Assembly: GCA_013360535.1 (NCBI GenBank)
Contig: JABWBL010000008.1
Location: 1-19,964 of the forward strand
Source: Planctomycetaceae bacterium
GTDB taxonomy: Bacteria; Planctomycetota; UBA1135; GCA-002686595
Length of the DNA stretch: 19,964 nucleotides
Direction of reading: 5' to 3'
A program made the position numbers and the translations under genes. Positions 7,861 through 14,751 of this stretch are shown here, in pieces. The notes under the pieces are model-generated. The model saw only the letters and a list, made by a program, of their open reading frames with translations, did not search any database and was not told the origin of the DNA. The stretch's first letter is position 1, and every line of letters begins with the position of its first letter.

Positions 7861-9348
7861 ATGTCAGAACAGCACATCACGCCCCGCGCGAAGGATTACG
7901 CGCAGTGGTACCAGGACGTCATCTCCGCCGCTCAGCTCGCCGAACCGGCGGGTGTCGTGCGCGGCTGCATGGTCGTGCGCCCGCACGGCTGGGCGATCTG
8001 GGAGAAGATCCAGGCCGAGCTCGACCGGCGCTTCAAGGAGACCGGCCACCAGAACGCGGCCTTTCCGCTGCTGATCCCGCTCTCGTTCCTCCAGAAGGAA
8101 GCGCAGCACGCGACGGGCTTCGCGATGGAATGCGCGGTCGTGACGCACGCGGGCCTGCGCAACGTCGACGGCAAGATCGAGCTCAAGGGCGAGCTCGAGG
8201 AGCCGTACGTCGTGCGCCCGACGAGCGAGACGATCATCGGCCACTTCTTCTCGAAGTGGATCGACAGCTACCGCGACTTGCCGATGCTGCTCAACCAGTG
8301 GTGCAACGTGATGCGCTGGGAGCTGCGCACGCGGCTTTTCCTGCGCACCGGCGAGTTCTGGTGGCAGGAAGGCCACACCGCCCACGCCTCGCATGAGGAG
8401 GCGATGGAAGAGGTGATGCGCATGCTCGACGTGTACCGCGAGGTCTACCACGACGTGCTCGCCGTGCCCGTGATCCGCGGCCGCAAGACCGCGAACGAAC
8501 GATTCGCCGGCGCGCTCGAGACGTTCTGCGTCGAGGCGATGATGCAGGACGGCAAGTCGCTGCAGGGTGCGACGAGCCACGACCTCGGCCAGAATTTCGG
8601 CAAGGCCTTCAACGTCACCTTCCAGAACAAGGAAGGTGTGCGCGACTTCGTGTGGCAGACCTCGTGGGGTTCTTCCACGCGCATGATCGGTGCGCTGATC
8701 ATGGCGCACTCCGACGACGGCGGCCTCGTGCTGCCGCCGAAGCTCGCGCCGATCCACGTCGCGATCGTGCCGATCTGGAAGAGCGACGCGGAGAAGGCGC
8801 AGGTGCTCGAGGCGAGCGACAAGCTCGCGCGCGAGCTGCGCGCTGACGGCCTCATCGTGAAGCTCGACGACCGCGACGCGATGCGTCCGGGCGAGAAGTA
8901 CTACGAGTGGGAGCGCAAGGGCGTGCCCGTGCGCCTCGAGGTCGGCCCGCGCGACGTCGCGAGTGGCACGGCGATGGCCAAGACGCGCATCGCCGACGCG
9001 AAGGAGAAGGTCAAGCTGCCCTTCGAAGGCATCGGCGTGCACGTCGGCAAGCTGCTCGACGACATGCAGGCCCAGCTCTTCGCTCGCGCGCTCGCGTTCC
9101 GCCAGTCGAACCTGACCAAGGTCGACAGCTGGAGCGACTTCCAGGCTGTTTTCGCCGATCAGAACTCCAAGTTCGTGCTCGCCCACTGGGACGGCACGAC
9201 CGAGACCGAGCTCGCGATCAAGGAAGCCACCAAGGCCACGATCCGCTGCATCCCGCTGCCCGACGAAGGTCTCGACGACGGCGCCGGCGTCTGCATCAAG
9301 ACCGGCAAGCCGAGCGCGCAGCGCGTCCTGTTCGCCAAGAACTACTAG
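7861..9348 (+). CDS. proS: Prolyl-tRNA synthetase, type 3 (archaeal/eukaryal style)
   Basis: The 495-residue cytoplasmic enzyme charges tRNA-Pro with proline using ATP. It is a class II synthetase: RPTSET at 119-124 (proline/ATP loop), motif 2 in RWELRTRLFLRTGEFWWQEG (152-171), and motif 3 in GSSTRMIGALIMAHSDDGG (270-288). There is no ~180-residue editing insertion between motifs 2 and 3. The length near 480-500 and a C-terminal tyrosine (FAKNY) are the marks of the short archaeal/eukaryal type rather than the long E. coli type. The ATG at 7861 is chosen because MSEQHITPRAKDYAQWY matches the family N-terminus; the ribosome binding site is weak (AAGAGAT upstream). The frame remains open back to 7741, but that extension is not family-like. 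A hairpin follows the stop. Confidence 0.96.
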   Translation: MSEQHITPRAKDYAQWYQDVISAAQLAEPAGVVRGCMVVRPHGWAIWEKIQAELDRRFKETGHQNAAFPLLIPLSFLQKEAQHATGFAMECAVVTHAGLRNVDGKIELKGELEEPYVVRPTSETIIGHFFSKWIDSYRDLPMLLNQWCNVMRWELRTRLFLRTGEFWWQEGHTAHASHEEAMEEVMRMLDVYREVYHDVLAVPVIRGRKTANERFAGALETFCVEAMMQDGKSLQGATSHDLGQNFGKAFNVTFQNKEGVRDFVWQTSWGSSTRMIGALIMAHSDDGGLVLPPKLAPIHVAIVPIWKSDAEKAQVLEASDKLARELRADGLIVKLDDRDAMRPGEKYYEWERKGVPVRLEVGPRDVASGTAMAKTRIADAKEKVKLPFEGIGVHVGKLLDDMQAQLFARALAFRQSNLTKVDSWSDFQAVFADQNSKFVLAHWDGTTETELAIKEATKATIRCIPLPDEGLDDGAGVCIKTGKPSAQRVLFAKNY

Positions 9349-9370
9349 CGCCGTCGCTCCCCCACTCCTC

Positions 9371-9404
9371 GCGAGGCTCCGCAGCATCCGCCGCGGGGCC
9401 TCGC
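9371..9404 (+). terminator. 10-bp hairpin after proS
   Basis: GCGAGGCTCC (9371-9380) pairs with GGGGCCTCGC (9395-9404), with one G-T wobble, around a 14-base loop. It begins 22 bases after the proS stop. It has no T-run but is well placed as a transcript end. Confidence 0.5.
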
Positions 9405-9459
9405 TCCCATTCCCGCCCCGCCCGCATCGTCAACCTTGCTTGACTTTCTGGCCCCAAAC

Positions 9460-9484
9460 TAAACCTTCGAGGCCTGAAGGTTTA
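9460..9484. promoter_or_regulatory. Candidate operator: 9-bp inverted repeat in front of the Fic gene
   Basis: TAAACCTTC (9460-9468) and GAAGGTTTA (9476-9484) are perfect reverse complements separated by 7 bases. The dyad lies 27 bases before the chosen TTG start (9512) and 14 bases after TTGACT (9440-9445), a possible -35 box. The arms are AT-rich compared with the surroundings. Because the Fic protein itself ends in a winged helix, autoregulation at this site is a reasonable inference. The arms could also form an RNA stem in the leader. Confidence 0.5.
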
Positions 9485-9511
9485 CATTGGGACATACAGG
9501 AGGCGCCAACG

Positions 9512-10717
9512 TTGAACTCGAAGGATTTTCTGGCGGATGCCCCCGGACGGATCGTCGCCTCCAGCGCTTACGAGATCCGGATCCTCGATGGCGTGCGAGG
9601 CACCATCCCGGTGCCCACGCCCGCGTTCCTTCCGGACTCGTTGCCGCCGAGACTCGACTGGCCCAGGGTGCTCGGTCGCATCACTCCGGAGCTGATAGAC
9701 GCGGAGCGCGCTCTCGCGCGACTCGAAGGGCGTGCACGAGGCGTGCTCGAGCCACGCATCCTGATGGGCCCCTTCTGGAGACGCGAGGCGCGTCTCTCCT
9801 CCCTGATCGAAGACACCGTCACGACTCCTGAACGGCTCGCCGTCGCCGAGGTCAATCCCGAAGCCAGCGAGTCCGAAACGCGGGAGGTCTTCAACTACCT
9901 CGCGGCGCTGCGACATGGGCGTGAGTCGAACCTGCCGATCTGCGGGCGCCTGATCCGCGAGATGCACGCGATTCTCTTGACAGGAGTCCGTGGCGAGCAG
10001 GACCTCCCGGGAAAGTACCGCACCGAGCAGAACTACATCGGCAGCGGGGCGCTCGGTGTCGCGCGGGCTCGCTTCGTTCCTCCGCCTCCGTCCGAAGTCG
10101 AACGCTCCATGGCGGATTTCGAGTCCTTCCTCAACCTGACCCCACGCCCATTGCCCGAGTTGGTGATCATCCCGCTCGCGCACTACCAGTTCGAGTGCAT
10201 CCATCCGTTCCGCGACGGCAACGGGCGACTGGGTCGCTTGTTGATCCTGCTGTCGCTCTGCCGCGGTGAAGTGCTGAGTCAGCCTTGGATCTACATCAGC
10301 GACTATCTCGAGCGAAATCGGGATACCTACCGGGATCTGCTGCTTCGCGTGAGCACGCACGGCGACTGGGAAGCATGGCTCAGGTTCATGCTCATCGGGT
10401 TCGCGGAGTCCGCGCGGAGCGCGAGCGAAAGCGTCGAACGCATTCTCGCGCTGCGCGATGAGCTTCGAGGACGCGTCACCAGCCCAAGGAGCAGCGCTCT
10501 GCTGCTCACGATGGTGGATCGGCTGTTCGAACGTCCGGTCATCAACGTCAAGCAGGCCATGGAGCTTCTCGGCGTTTCCCATACGGCCGTTCGCGGGCAC
10601 CTCAAGCGACTGGTCGACCTCGGCATCCTCGAAGAAATCGTGGGCGGAGGTCGACAGCAGTACTGGCTCGCGCGTTCGATCCTCGATGCCAGCGACGCGC
10701 CGGGTCAGAGCCAGTAG
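9512..10717 (+). CDS. Fic-domain protein (class II AMPylase-like) with C-terminal winged helix
   Basis: The predicted product has 401 residues. The start is taken as TTG at 9512, because AGGAGG sits at 9498-9503, eight bases upstream; the in-frame TTG at 9440 would include the operator-like dyad. The N-terminal part resembles Fic_N and carries S96-S-L-I-E100-D101, close to the inhibitory motif (S/T)xxxE(G/N) but with Asp in the last place. The catalytic loop is intact: HPFRDGNGRLGR at 231-242. Known Fic proteins of this layout transfer AMP from ATP to protein hydroxyls, restrained by the inhibitory glutamate. A winged helix (about 330-390, around INVKQAMELLGVSHTAVRGH) forms the C-terminus, as in Shewanella-type Fic proteins. 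GC is lower than in neighbours (58-62% in two lines counted). Its 3' end overlaps the convergent phospholipase D gene by 13 bases. The target is unknown. Confidence 0.9.
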   Translation: MNSKDFLADAPGRIVASSAYEIRILDGVRGTIPVPTPAFLPDSLPPRLDWPRVLGRITPELIDAERALARLEGRARGVLEPRILMGPFWRREARLSSLIEDTVTTPERLAVAEVNPEASESETREVFNYLAALRHGRESNLPICGRLIREMHAILLTGVRGEQDLPGKYRTEQNYIGSGALGVARARFVPPPPSEVERSMADFESFLNLTPRPLPELVIIPLAHYQFECIHPFRDGNGRLGRLLILLSLCRGEVLSQPWIYISDYLERNRDTYRDLLLRVSTHGDWEAWLRFMLIGFAESARSASESVERILALRDELRGRVTSPRSSALLLTMVDRLFERPVINVKQAMELLGVSHTAVRGHLKRLVDLGILEEIVGGGRQQYWLARSILDASDAPGQSQ

Positions 10718-12036
10718 ACGAAGTTGCGAGCGAGCCACTCGCGCAGGCGCTTGCGCCAGGGACGACGGCGCCAGAGAGCGGGATCGACGCGTTCGCAGGC
10801 TTCGATGTCGCGGTCGAGCTGCGCGAGCACGGAACGCGCGAAATCGCGATCGAGCGCCGCGACGCCGGCCTCGAGGTTGTGGCGGAAGGAGCGGTGGTCG
10901 AGGTTGTAGGAGCCGACCGTGGCCCACTCGCCGTCGATGACCGTCGCCTTCGCGTGCATCATCCCCTGGCGGTACTCGTGGATCTCGATGCCGACGTCGA
11001 GCAGCTCCGTGTAGTAGCTGTGGCTCGCCTGCTTCACGAGACGCACGTCGGAGTCGCGCGGCACGATGACCTGCACTCGCACGCCGCGGCGCGCCTGCTC
11101 CTTCAGGGCCTTGCGGATGCCGCGATCCGGCAGGAAGTATGCGTTGGCGATCACGATGCGTTCGCGCGCGGCCCGAATCGCGGTGCGATAGACGTTCCAC
11201 ATCCACGGGCTCCCGCGCCCGCGGAGCCGCTCGCGCAGGCCATCGAGTCCGAGGTTGGCGAGCACCTCGACCTGCACAGGTTCCACGCGGCACAAGGGCG
11301 TGCGGCGCGTCTCGAGCGTCGCGCCACCACTGCGGTTCCACGCGATGCGAAAGGCGTTCGCGAGCTCGACCGCCGCCGGTCCCTCGACCCGGACGTGCAG
11401 GTCGTGCCAGCCGCGCACGCGCTCGCCGTGCTCCTCACGGTCGGCGTAGTCGTCGCCGATGTTGATGCCGCCGGTGAAGCCGATGCGCTCGTCGACGGTG
11501 AGGATCTTCTGGTGGTTGCGGCGATGGAAACCCCACAGGTCCGGCGCGAAACGCGAGCGCGTCGGCGCCGGCCGCCCACGCTTCGACTGGAACGTGTCGT
11601 ACACCTCGCGCAGCTTCTCCTGCAGCTCGCGGCGCGCGGGCAGGATCGGGAAGTAGATGTGCACCGCCACGCCAGCTTCGGCGAGCGGCAGCAGGAACTC
11701 CTCGTCGACCGCTCCGTAAGAACCGACCGCGTCGTACATCAGGCGCACGTCGACGCCGGCGCGCGCGCGCTCGATCAGCGCCTCGCGAAAACGCCGCCCC
11801 GTCGCGTCACCGTGCAGGATGTAGGTGACGAGCAGCACGCTGTGTTGCGCGCTCGCGATCGCGGCGAGCATCGACTCGTAGGTCGCGCCGCCGCCGACGA
11901 GCAGCTGGACCCGGTTGCCGCCGCACAGGCGCTCCGGCCGCGACACGTACAGACCGTGCCCGTAGCGGCGCGAGGGCCTCGGACCGCGCCAGCCGCGCGG
12001 CCAGAACCCCGAGAGACCTCGCGTCGGCGTCGACAT
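10705..12036 (-). CDS. Cardiolipin synthase-like phospholipase D family protein
   Basis: The predicted product has 443 residues and two HKD motifs: H175-x-K177-x4-D182 within HQKILTVD and H361-x-K363-x4-D368 within HAKATVID, each followed by the usual G/S-N tail (GFTGGINIGDDY, GSYNLDHRS). This is the arrangement of bacterial cardiolipin synthases, which condense phosphatidyl groups at the inner membrane through a phosphohistidine. There are no N-terminal transmembrane helices, so it resembles ClsB/ClsC rather than ClsA. A basic, amphipathic C-terminus (RKRLREWLARNFVYWL) may contact the membrane. The ATG at 12036 is preferred; a TTG at 12087 would add 17 residues, and neither has a good Shine-Dalgarno sequence. 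The gene is divergent from marR and overlaps fic at its 3' end. A different phosphatidyl transfer or phospholipase activity cannot be excluded. Confidence 0.87.
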   Translation of the reverse strand: MSTPTRGLSGFWPRGWRGPRPSRRYGHGLYVSRPERLCGGNRVQLLVGGGATYESMLAAIASAQHSVLLVTYILHGDATGRRFREALIERARAGVDVRLMYDAVGSYGAVDEEFLLPLAEAGVAVHIYFPILPARRELQEKLREVYDTFQSKRGRPAPTRSRFAPDLWGFHRRNHQKILTVDERIGFTGGINIGDDYADREEHGERVRGWHDLHVRVEGPAAVELANAFRIAWNRSGGATLETRRTPLCRVEPVQVEVLANLGLDGLRERLRGRGSPWMWNVYRTAIRAARERIVIANAYFLPDRGIRKALKEQARRGVRVQVIVPRDSDVRLVKQASHSYYTELLDVGIEIHEYRQGMMHAKATVIDGEWATVGSYNLDHRSFRHNLEAGVAALDRDFARSVLAQLDRDIEACERVDPALWRRRPWRKRLREWLARNFVYWL

Positions 12037-12137
12037 GGCCCCCGGAGCTTGGCGTGGACCGAGCGCTTCCTCAAGCCGTAGGTTCAATCAGGGCAAGGGT
12101 TTAGGAGCACGGACCGGGAGCGGCATCGGCCGCGGGC

Positions 12138-12165
12138 TTGATTTGTCTGTTGGCACGACTATCCT
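12138..12165 (+). promoter_or_regulatory. Candidate sigma70-type promoter of the marR gene
   Basis: TTGATT (12138-12143) and TATCCT (12160-12165) are separated by 16 bases and lie just upstream of the marR start at 12184. Each hexamer keeps four of six consensus positions. The shared 16-bp motif (12148-12163) falls in the spacer and -10 region, where a repressor would block polymerase. Confidence 0.35.
12148..12163 (+). promoter_or_regulatory. Shared motif, copy 1 (before marR)
   Basis: TGTTGGCACGACTATC ends 20 bases before the marR ATG. It matches the copy before doxX (12696-12711) at 13 of 16 positions. The similar position in front of both genes suggests a common binding site, most simply for the MarR protein encoded here. 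Confidence 0.4.
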
Positions 12166-12183
12166 TCTGACGAAGATCACGCC

Positions 12184-12639
12184 ATGGCCACACGCACCCG
12201 CAAGCCCGTCCGCGCCGCGCTCCCCGAAGCGGCTACCTACCTCGAGTTGCTCGTCACGCAGGACCAGCTCGCCGGCGAGGCGGCCAGCCTGCTCGGCACG
12301 CACGACCTGACGCCGCAGCAATACAACGTGCTGCGCATCCTGCGCGGCGGCGACGCGGGCGGCCTGCCGTGCCAGGTGATCGGCGAGCGCATGATCCAGC
12401 GCGTGCCGGACGTGACGCGCCTCGTCGATCGACTCGAGGCGGCGAAGCTCGTCGAGCGCGCGCGCATCGCGGAAGACCGCCGCGTCGTGCTCGTGCGCAT
12501 CACCAACGCCGGTCGCGACGTGCTCGCGAAGCTCGACGCTCCCGTCGACGCGCTCCACAAGCAGCAGTTCGCCGCCCTCGCGCCCGCGGAACTCGCGGAG
12601 CTGCAACGCCTGCTGCAGAAGGCGCGCGAGCGCCGCTGA
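12184..12639 (+). CDS. MarR-family transcriptional regulator
   Basis: The predicted product has 151 residues, the normal size for MarR, a dimeric winged-helix DNA-binding protein that usually represses its own operon and neighbours and is released by phenolics, quinones or oxidation. The core is LTPQQYNVLRILRG (about 42-55), the recognition-helix region GERMIQRVPDVTRLVDRLEAAKLVER (67-92), and the wing with EDRRVVLVRITNAGR (97-111). A single cysteine (C63) sits in LPCQVIG before the recognition helix; whether it senses oxidation is unknown. The ATG at 12184 is the first in frame. The ribosome binding site is weak (GAAGA upstream). A hairpin separates it from doxX, but a shared upstream motif links the two genes, so this protein is the likely regulator of doxX and pirin. 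Confidence 0.9.
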   Translation: MATRTRKPVRAALPEAATYLELLVTQDQLAGEAASLLGTHDLTPQQYNVLRILRGGDAGGLPCQVIGERMIQRVPDVTRLVDRLEAAKLVERARIAEDRRVVLVRITNAGRDVLAKLDAPVDALHKQQFAALAPAELAELQRLLQKARERR

Positions 12640-12658
12640 CGCGCCCCTCACTCGACCA

Positions 12659-12678
12659 CGGCCCGCCGTCGCGGGCCG
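12659..12678 (+). terminator. 8-bp hairpin after marR
   Basis: CGGCCCGC (12659-12666) pairs with GCGGGCCG (12671-12678) around the tetraloop CGTC, 20 bases after the marR stop. There is no T-run. It may end the marR message and leave doxX to its own promoter. Confidence 0.45.
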
Positions 12679-12695
12679 CAGCTCAACCCAATACT

Positions 12696-12711
12696 TGTTG
12701 CAACGACCATC
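12696..12711 (+). promoter_or_regulatory. Shared motif, copy 2 (before doxX), with palindromic core
   Basis: TGTTGCAACGACCATC ends 21 bases before the doxX ATG at 12733. It contains the 8-bp palindrome GTTGCAAC (12697-12704), a sensible core for a dimeric regulator. It matches copy 1 before marR at 13 of 16 positions, with nearly the same distance to the start codon. Confidence 0.45.
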
Positions 12712-12732
12712 TACCGGAAAGTGACCGCTCCC

Positions 12733-13179
12733 ATGAACCTCCGCACGCAGTCGCAGCTCCCCTGGACCATCTCCGCCGCCCTGCTCACCCTGCGCCTCGC
12801 CGCCGGCGCCGTGTTCGTCTACCACGGCTGGGGCAAGGTCTTCGGTGAGCATGGAGTCGACGGTTTCGCCGGCTTCCTCGCTTCGCTCGGCGTGCCGTTG
12901 CCCGCGGTGAGCGCGTGGCTCGCGGCGCTGACCGAGCTCCTCGGCGGCCTCGCGCTGCTCGCCGGCGTCGGCGTGCGCCTCGCGAGCGTCCCGCTCGCCT
13001 TCAACATGCTCGTCGCGATCCTGACCGTGCACCGCTCAGGCTTCGACGTCGCCCAAGGCGGCATGGAGTTCGCGCTCGTGATGCTCGCCTCCTCGATCGC
13101 CCTCGCCCTCACGGGTGCTGGCCAGTTCTCTCTCGAACACCTGCTGCGGAAGAGCCCCGCGCCGGTCCTCGCTCGCTAG
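12733..13179 (+). CDS. DoxX family membrane protein
   Basis: The predicted product has 148 residues and four hydrophobic segments (about 13-31, 58-80, 83-99, 111-130), the standard DoxX layout in the cytoplasmic membrane. The N-terminal RLAAGAVFVYHGWGKVF is the family signature: a small helix pair with H31-G-W-G-K. DoxX proteins are linked to quinone, thiosulfate or redox-stress functions, but their reaction is often unknown. The ATG at 12733 is preferred over GTG at 12721, because GGAAAG at 12716-12721 then sits 11 bases upstream and the shared motif lies at the same distance as before marR. The pirin gene follows after 28 bases and is probably co-transcribed. Regulation by the adjacent MarR is inferred from the shared upstream motif. 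Confidence 0.88.
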   Translation: MNLRTQSQLPWTISAALLTLRLAAGAVFVYHGWGKVFGEHGVDGFAGFLASLGVPLPAVSAWLAALTELLGGLALLAGVGVRLASVPLAFNMLVAILTVHRSGFDVAQGGMEFALVMLASSIALALTGAGQFSLEHLLRKSPAPVLAR

Positions 13180-13207
13180 TCTCGGGCTCCAACATCAGGA
13201 AAGAACC

Positions 13208-13906
13208 ATGATCACGCTCCGCAAGTCCGCCGACCGTGGCCACGCCGACTACGGCTGGCTCGACACCCACTACACGTTCTCCTTCGCCGATTACTACGAC
13301 CCCGCGCACATGGGCTTCCGCGGCCTGCGCGTCATCAACGAGGACATCGTCGCCCCCGGCGGCGGCTTCCCGACCCACGGCCATCGCGACATGGAGATCG
13401 TCACCTACGTCCTGTCCGGTGCGATCGAGCACAAGGACAGCCTCGGCAGCGGCGAGGTCCTGCGCCCCGGCGAACTGCAGCGCATGAGCGCCGGCCGAGG
13501 CGTCCAGCACAGCGAGTTCAACCCCTCGCGCACCGACCCGCTGCACCTGCTCCAGATCTGGATCCTGCCCGAGCGCTCCGGCACCAACCCGGAGTACGAG
13601 CAGAAGCCGATCCCCGAGACCGAGCGCCGCAACAAGCTCGGCCTCCTCGCCACCCGCGAACCCACGGGCAGCGCCCTCACCATCCACGCCGACGCAACGA
13701 TCTACGGCTCGCTGCTCGACAAGGACAAGACCGTCACCCACGAGCTCGCCCCCGGCCGCCACGCCTGGCTCCAGCTCGCCCGCGGCAAGGTCCGCCTCAA
13801 CGGCCTCGAACTCTCCGCCGGCGACGGCGCCTCCGCCACCGCCGAACGCAAGCTCGAGATCACCGCGCTGGAACCCTCCGAGTTCCTGCTCTTCGACCTG
13901 AAGTGA
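13208..13906 (+). CDS. Pirin family protein (YhhW-like, putative quercetin 2,3-dioxygenase)
   Basis: The predicted product is a 232-residue double-stranded beta-helix (cupin) protein. The metal ligands of the pirin N-terminal cupin are all present: H57 and H59 in PTHGHRDME, H101 and E103 in GVQHSEF. E. coli YhhW has the same size and ligands and opens quercetin in vitro; the true substrate in bacteria is usually unknown. The C-terminal cupin (about 135-232) includes HAWLQLARGKVRLNG. The ATG at 13208 is preceded by AGGAAAG, and MITLRKSADRGHADYGWLDTH matches the family N-terminus. It follows doxX closely and belongs to the MarR-DoxX-pirin cluster, pointing to removal or sensing of quinones or related electrophiles. 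Nothing is missing or broken. Confidence 0.92.
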   Translation: MITLRKSADRGHADYGWLDTHYTFSFADYYDPAHMGFRGLRVINEDIVAPGGGFPTHGHRDMEIVTYVLSGAIEHKDSLGSGEVLRPGELQRMSAGRGVQHSEFNPSRTDPLHLLQIWILPERSGTNPEYEQKPIPETERRNKLGLLATREPTGSALTIHADATIYGSLLDKDKTVTHELAPGRHAWLQLARGKVRLNGLELSAGDGASATAERKLEITALEPSEFLLFDLK

Positions 13907-13918
13907 GCGCCCCCCGAG

Positions 13919-14000
13919 CCTGAGCAATTTCTCTCTGCGAACGGCCTCCGTCGCCGGCAACGCCGCCTCCGCCCGTCGTTCGCAGAAGAAATTGCTCTGG
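13919..14000. repeat. Long imperfect inverted repeat (hairpin element)
   Basis: The left arm begins GAGCAATTT at 13922-13930 and runs to CTGCGAACG (13935-13943). The right arm is CGTTCGCAG (13977-13985) through AAATTGCTC (13989-13997). About 21 base pairs form with one bulged base. Beyond a T-T mismatch, CC (13919-13920) pairs with GG (13999-14000). The loop is about 29-33 bases and GC-rich. No T-run flanks it. It lies between pirin and the SitI6-like gene. It could be a strong transcript end for the doxX-pirin operon, a small mobile or REP-like element, or a leader structure of the next gene. Confidence 0.6.
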
Positions 14001-14040
14001 GTCGGTACCGGCGCGGTCTTGCCGATATCCTCTAGGAATC

Positions 14041-14739
14041 ATGCGCTTTTTCAAGTTGAGCGTTCCTCGGAACTCACGCGGGCAACGCGCCAATGACCGG
14101 CCGTTGGTAGTTCGAGAGCCCTATCGGATACCGGCGATCGCATGCCGTGATTGTTGGGTTTCGGTGTGGACAGCTCGAATTCGTGTGCCGCTTCCCGCCA
14201 ACTCGTCCGAGTTCAAGAGCCCTGAGCCGCTGCCCGTTGCGGCGTGGAGAAAGCGTCGCGCCTCGTGGGCGAAGAAACTCGGAGTCTCCATTGATCGTGT
14301 GCTCCCGGGGGCCACCGTCGGCCCGCCGATGGGGCGATGCGTGAAGCCGATGAAAGGGGATGTCGCCATTCCGTTCCCTGGTCGTTTCTGGGTCACGGCG
14401 CGCGTACGTGACGCCCTGGAGGGCGCGCAAGTAACGGGACTCTCCTTCTCAGAAGTCTTGCTCGGCAAGGAGTGCGGAACGCTCAAATTGTGGGAACTCG
14501 TTGTCGCCGGACACGCGTGGAGGAAAGGCACCGACCCAGAGTCCTCGATAGAGTGCAGAATCTGTGGGCTGGTGGGATTCCCAGATCCCGAGGTGCTGTC
14601 CGTCGACACGACACGCTGGGACGGATCTGACTTGTTCACCTTGGACTACAACCCCAACATCGTCGTGACAACTGAGAGAGTCGCACGCATCCTGCAGGAT
14701 CTGAAGCTCCGCGGTCTCGACGTTGTCCCGGTCGACTGA
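14041..14739 (+). CDS. Double-CxxC(G) motif protein, SitI6-like immunity family
   Basis: The predicted product has 232 residues. It carries two cysteine pairs, C35-R-D-C38 and C172-R-I-C175-G176. They frame a core with VLPGATVGPPMG (about 87-98) and a tail with DLFTLDYNPNIVVTTERVARIL (198-219 region). This order is what I know of the Gmx_para_CXXCG family, first noted as a paralogous set in Myxococcus and including SitI6, the immunity partner of a lipoprotein toxin passed between cells. The paired cysteines probably bind zinc. An immunity role is inferred from family only. No toxin gene, TraA/B exchange gene or other partner is visible beside it, so it may be an orphan. AGGA at 14034-14037 is close to the ATG. 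GC is about 57-62% in two lines counted, well below neighbours, suggesting transfer. Confidence 0.72.
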   Translation: MRFFKLSVPRNSRGQRANDRPLVVREPYRIPAIACRDCWVSVWTARIRVPLPANSSEFKSPEPLPVAAWRKRRASWAKKLGVSIDRVLPGATVGPPMGRCVKPMKGDVAIPFPGRFWVTARVRDALEGAQVTGLSFSEVLLGKECGTLKLWELVVAGHAWRKGTDPESSIECRICGLVGFPDPEVLSVDTTRWDGSDLFTLDYNPNIVVTTERVARILQDLKLRGLDVVPVD

Positions 14740-14751
14740 GCCGACGCCGCG

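Noticed and set aside
6606..8396. 596-codon + strand frame over the dehydrogenase and the start of proS
   Set aside because: It overlaps two recognised genes in other frames and shows no family character.
9440..9511. Upstream TTG (9440) as the start of the Fic protein
   Set aside because: It would place the dyad inside the coding region and has no Shine-Dalgarno sequence, whereas TTG at 9512 has AGGAGG eight bases upstream. The 9440 TTG is better read as part of a -35-like TTGACT.
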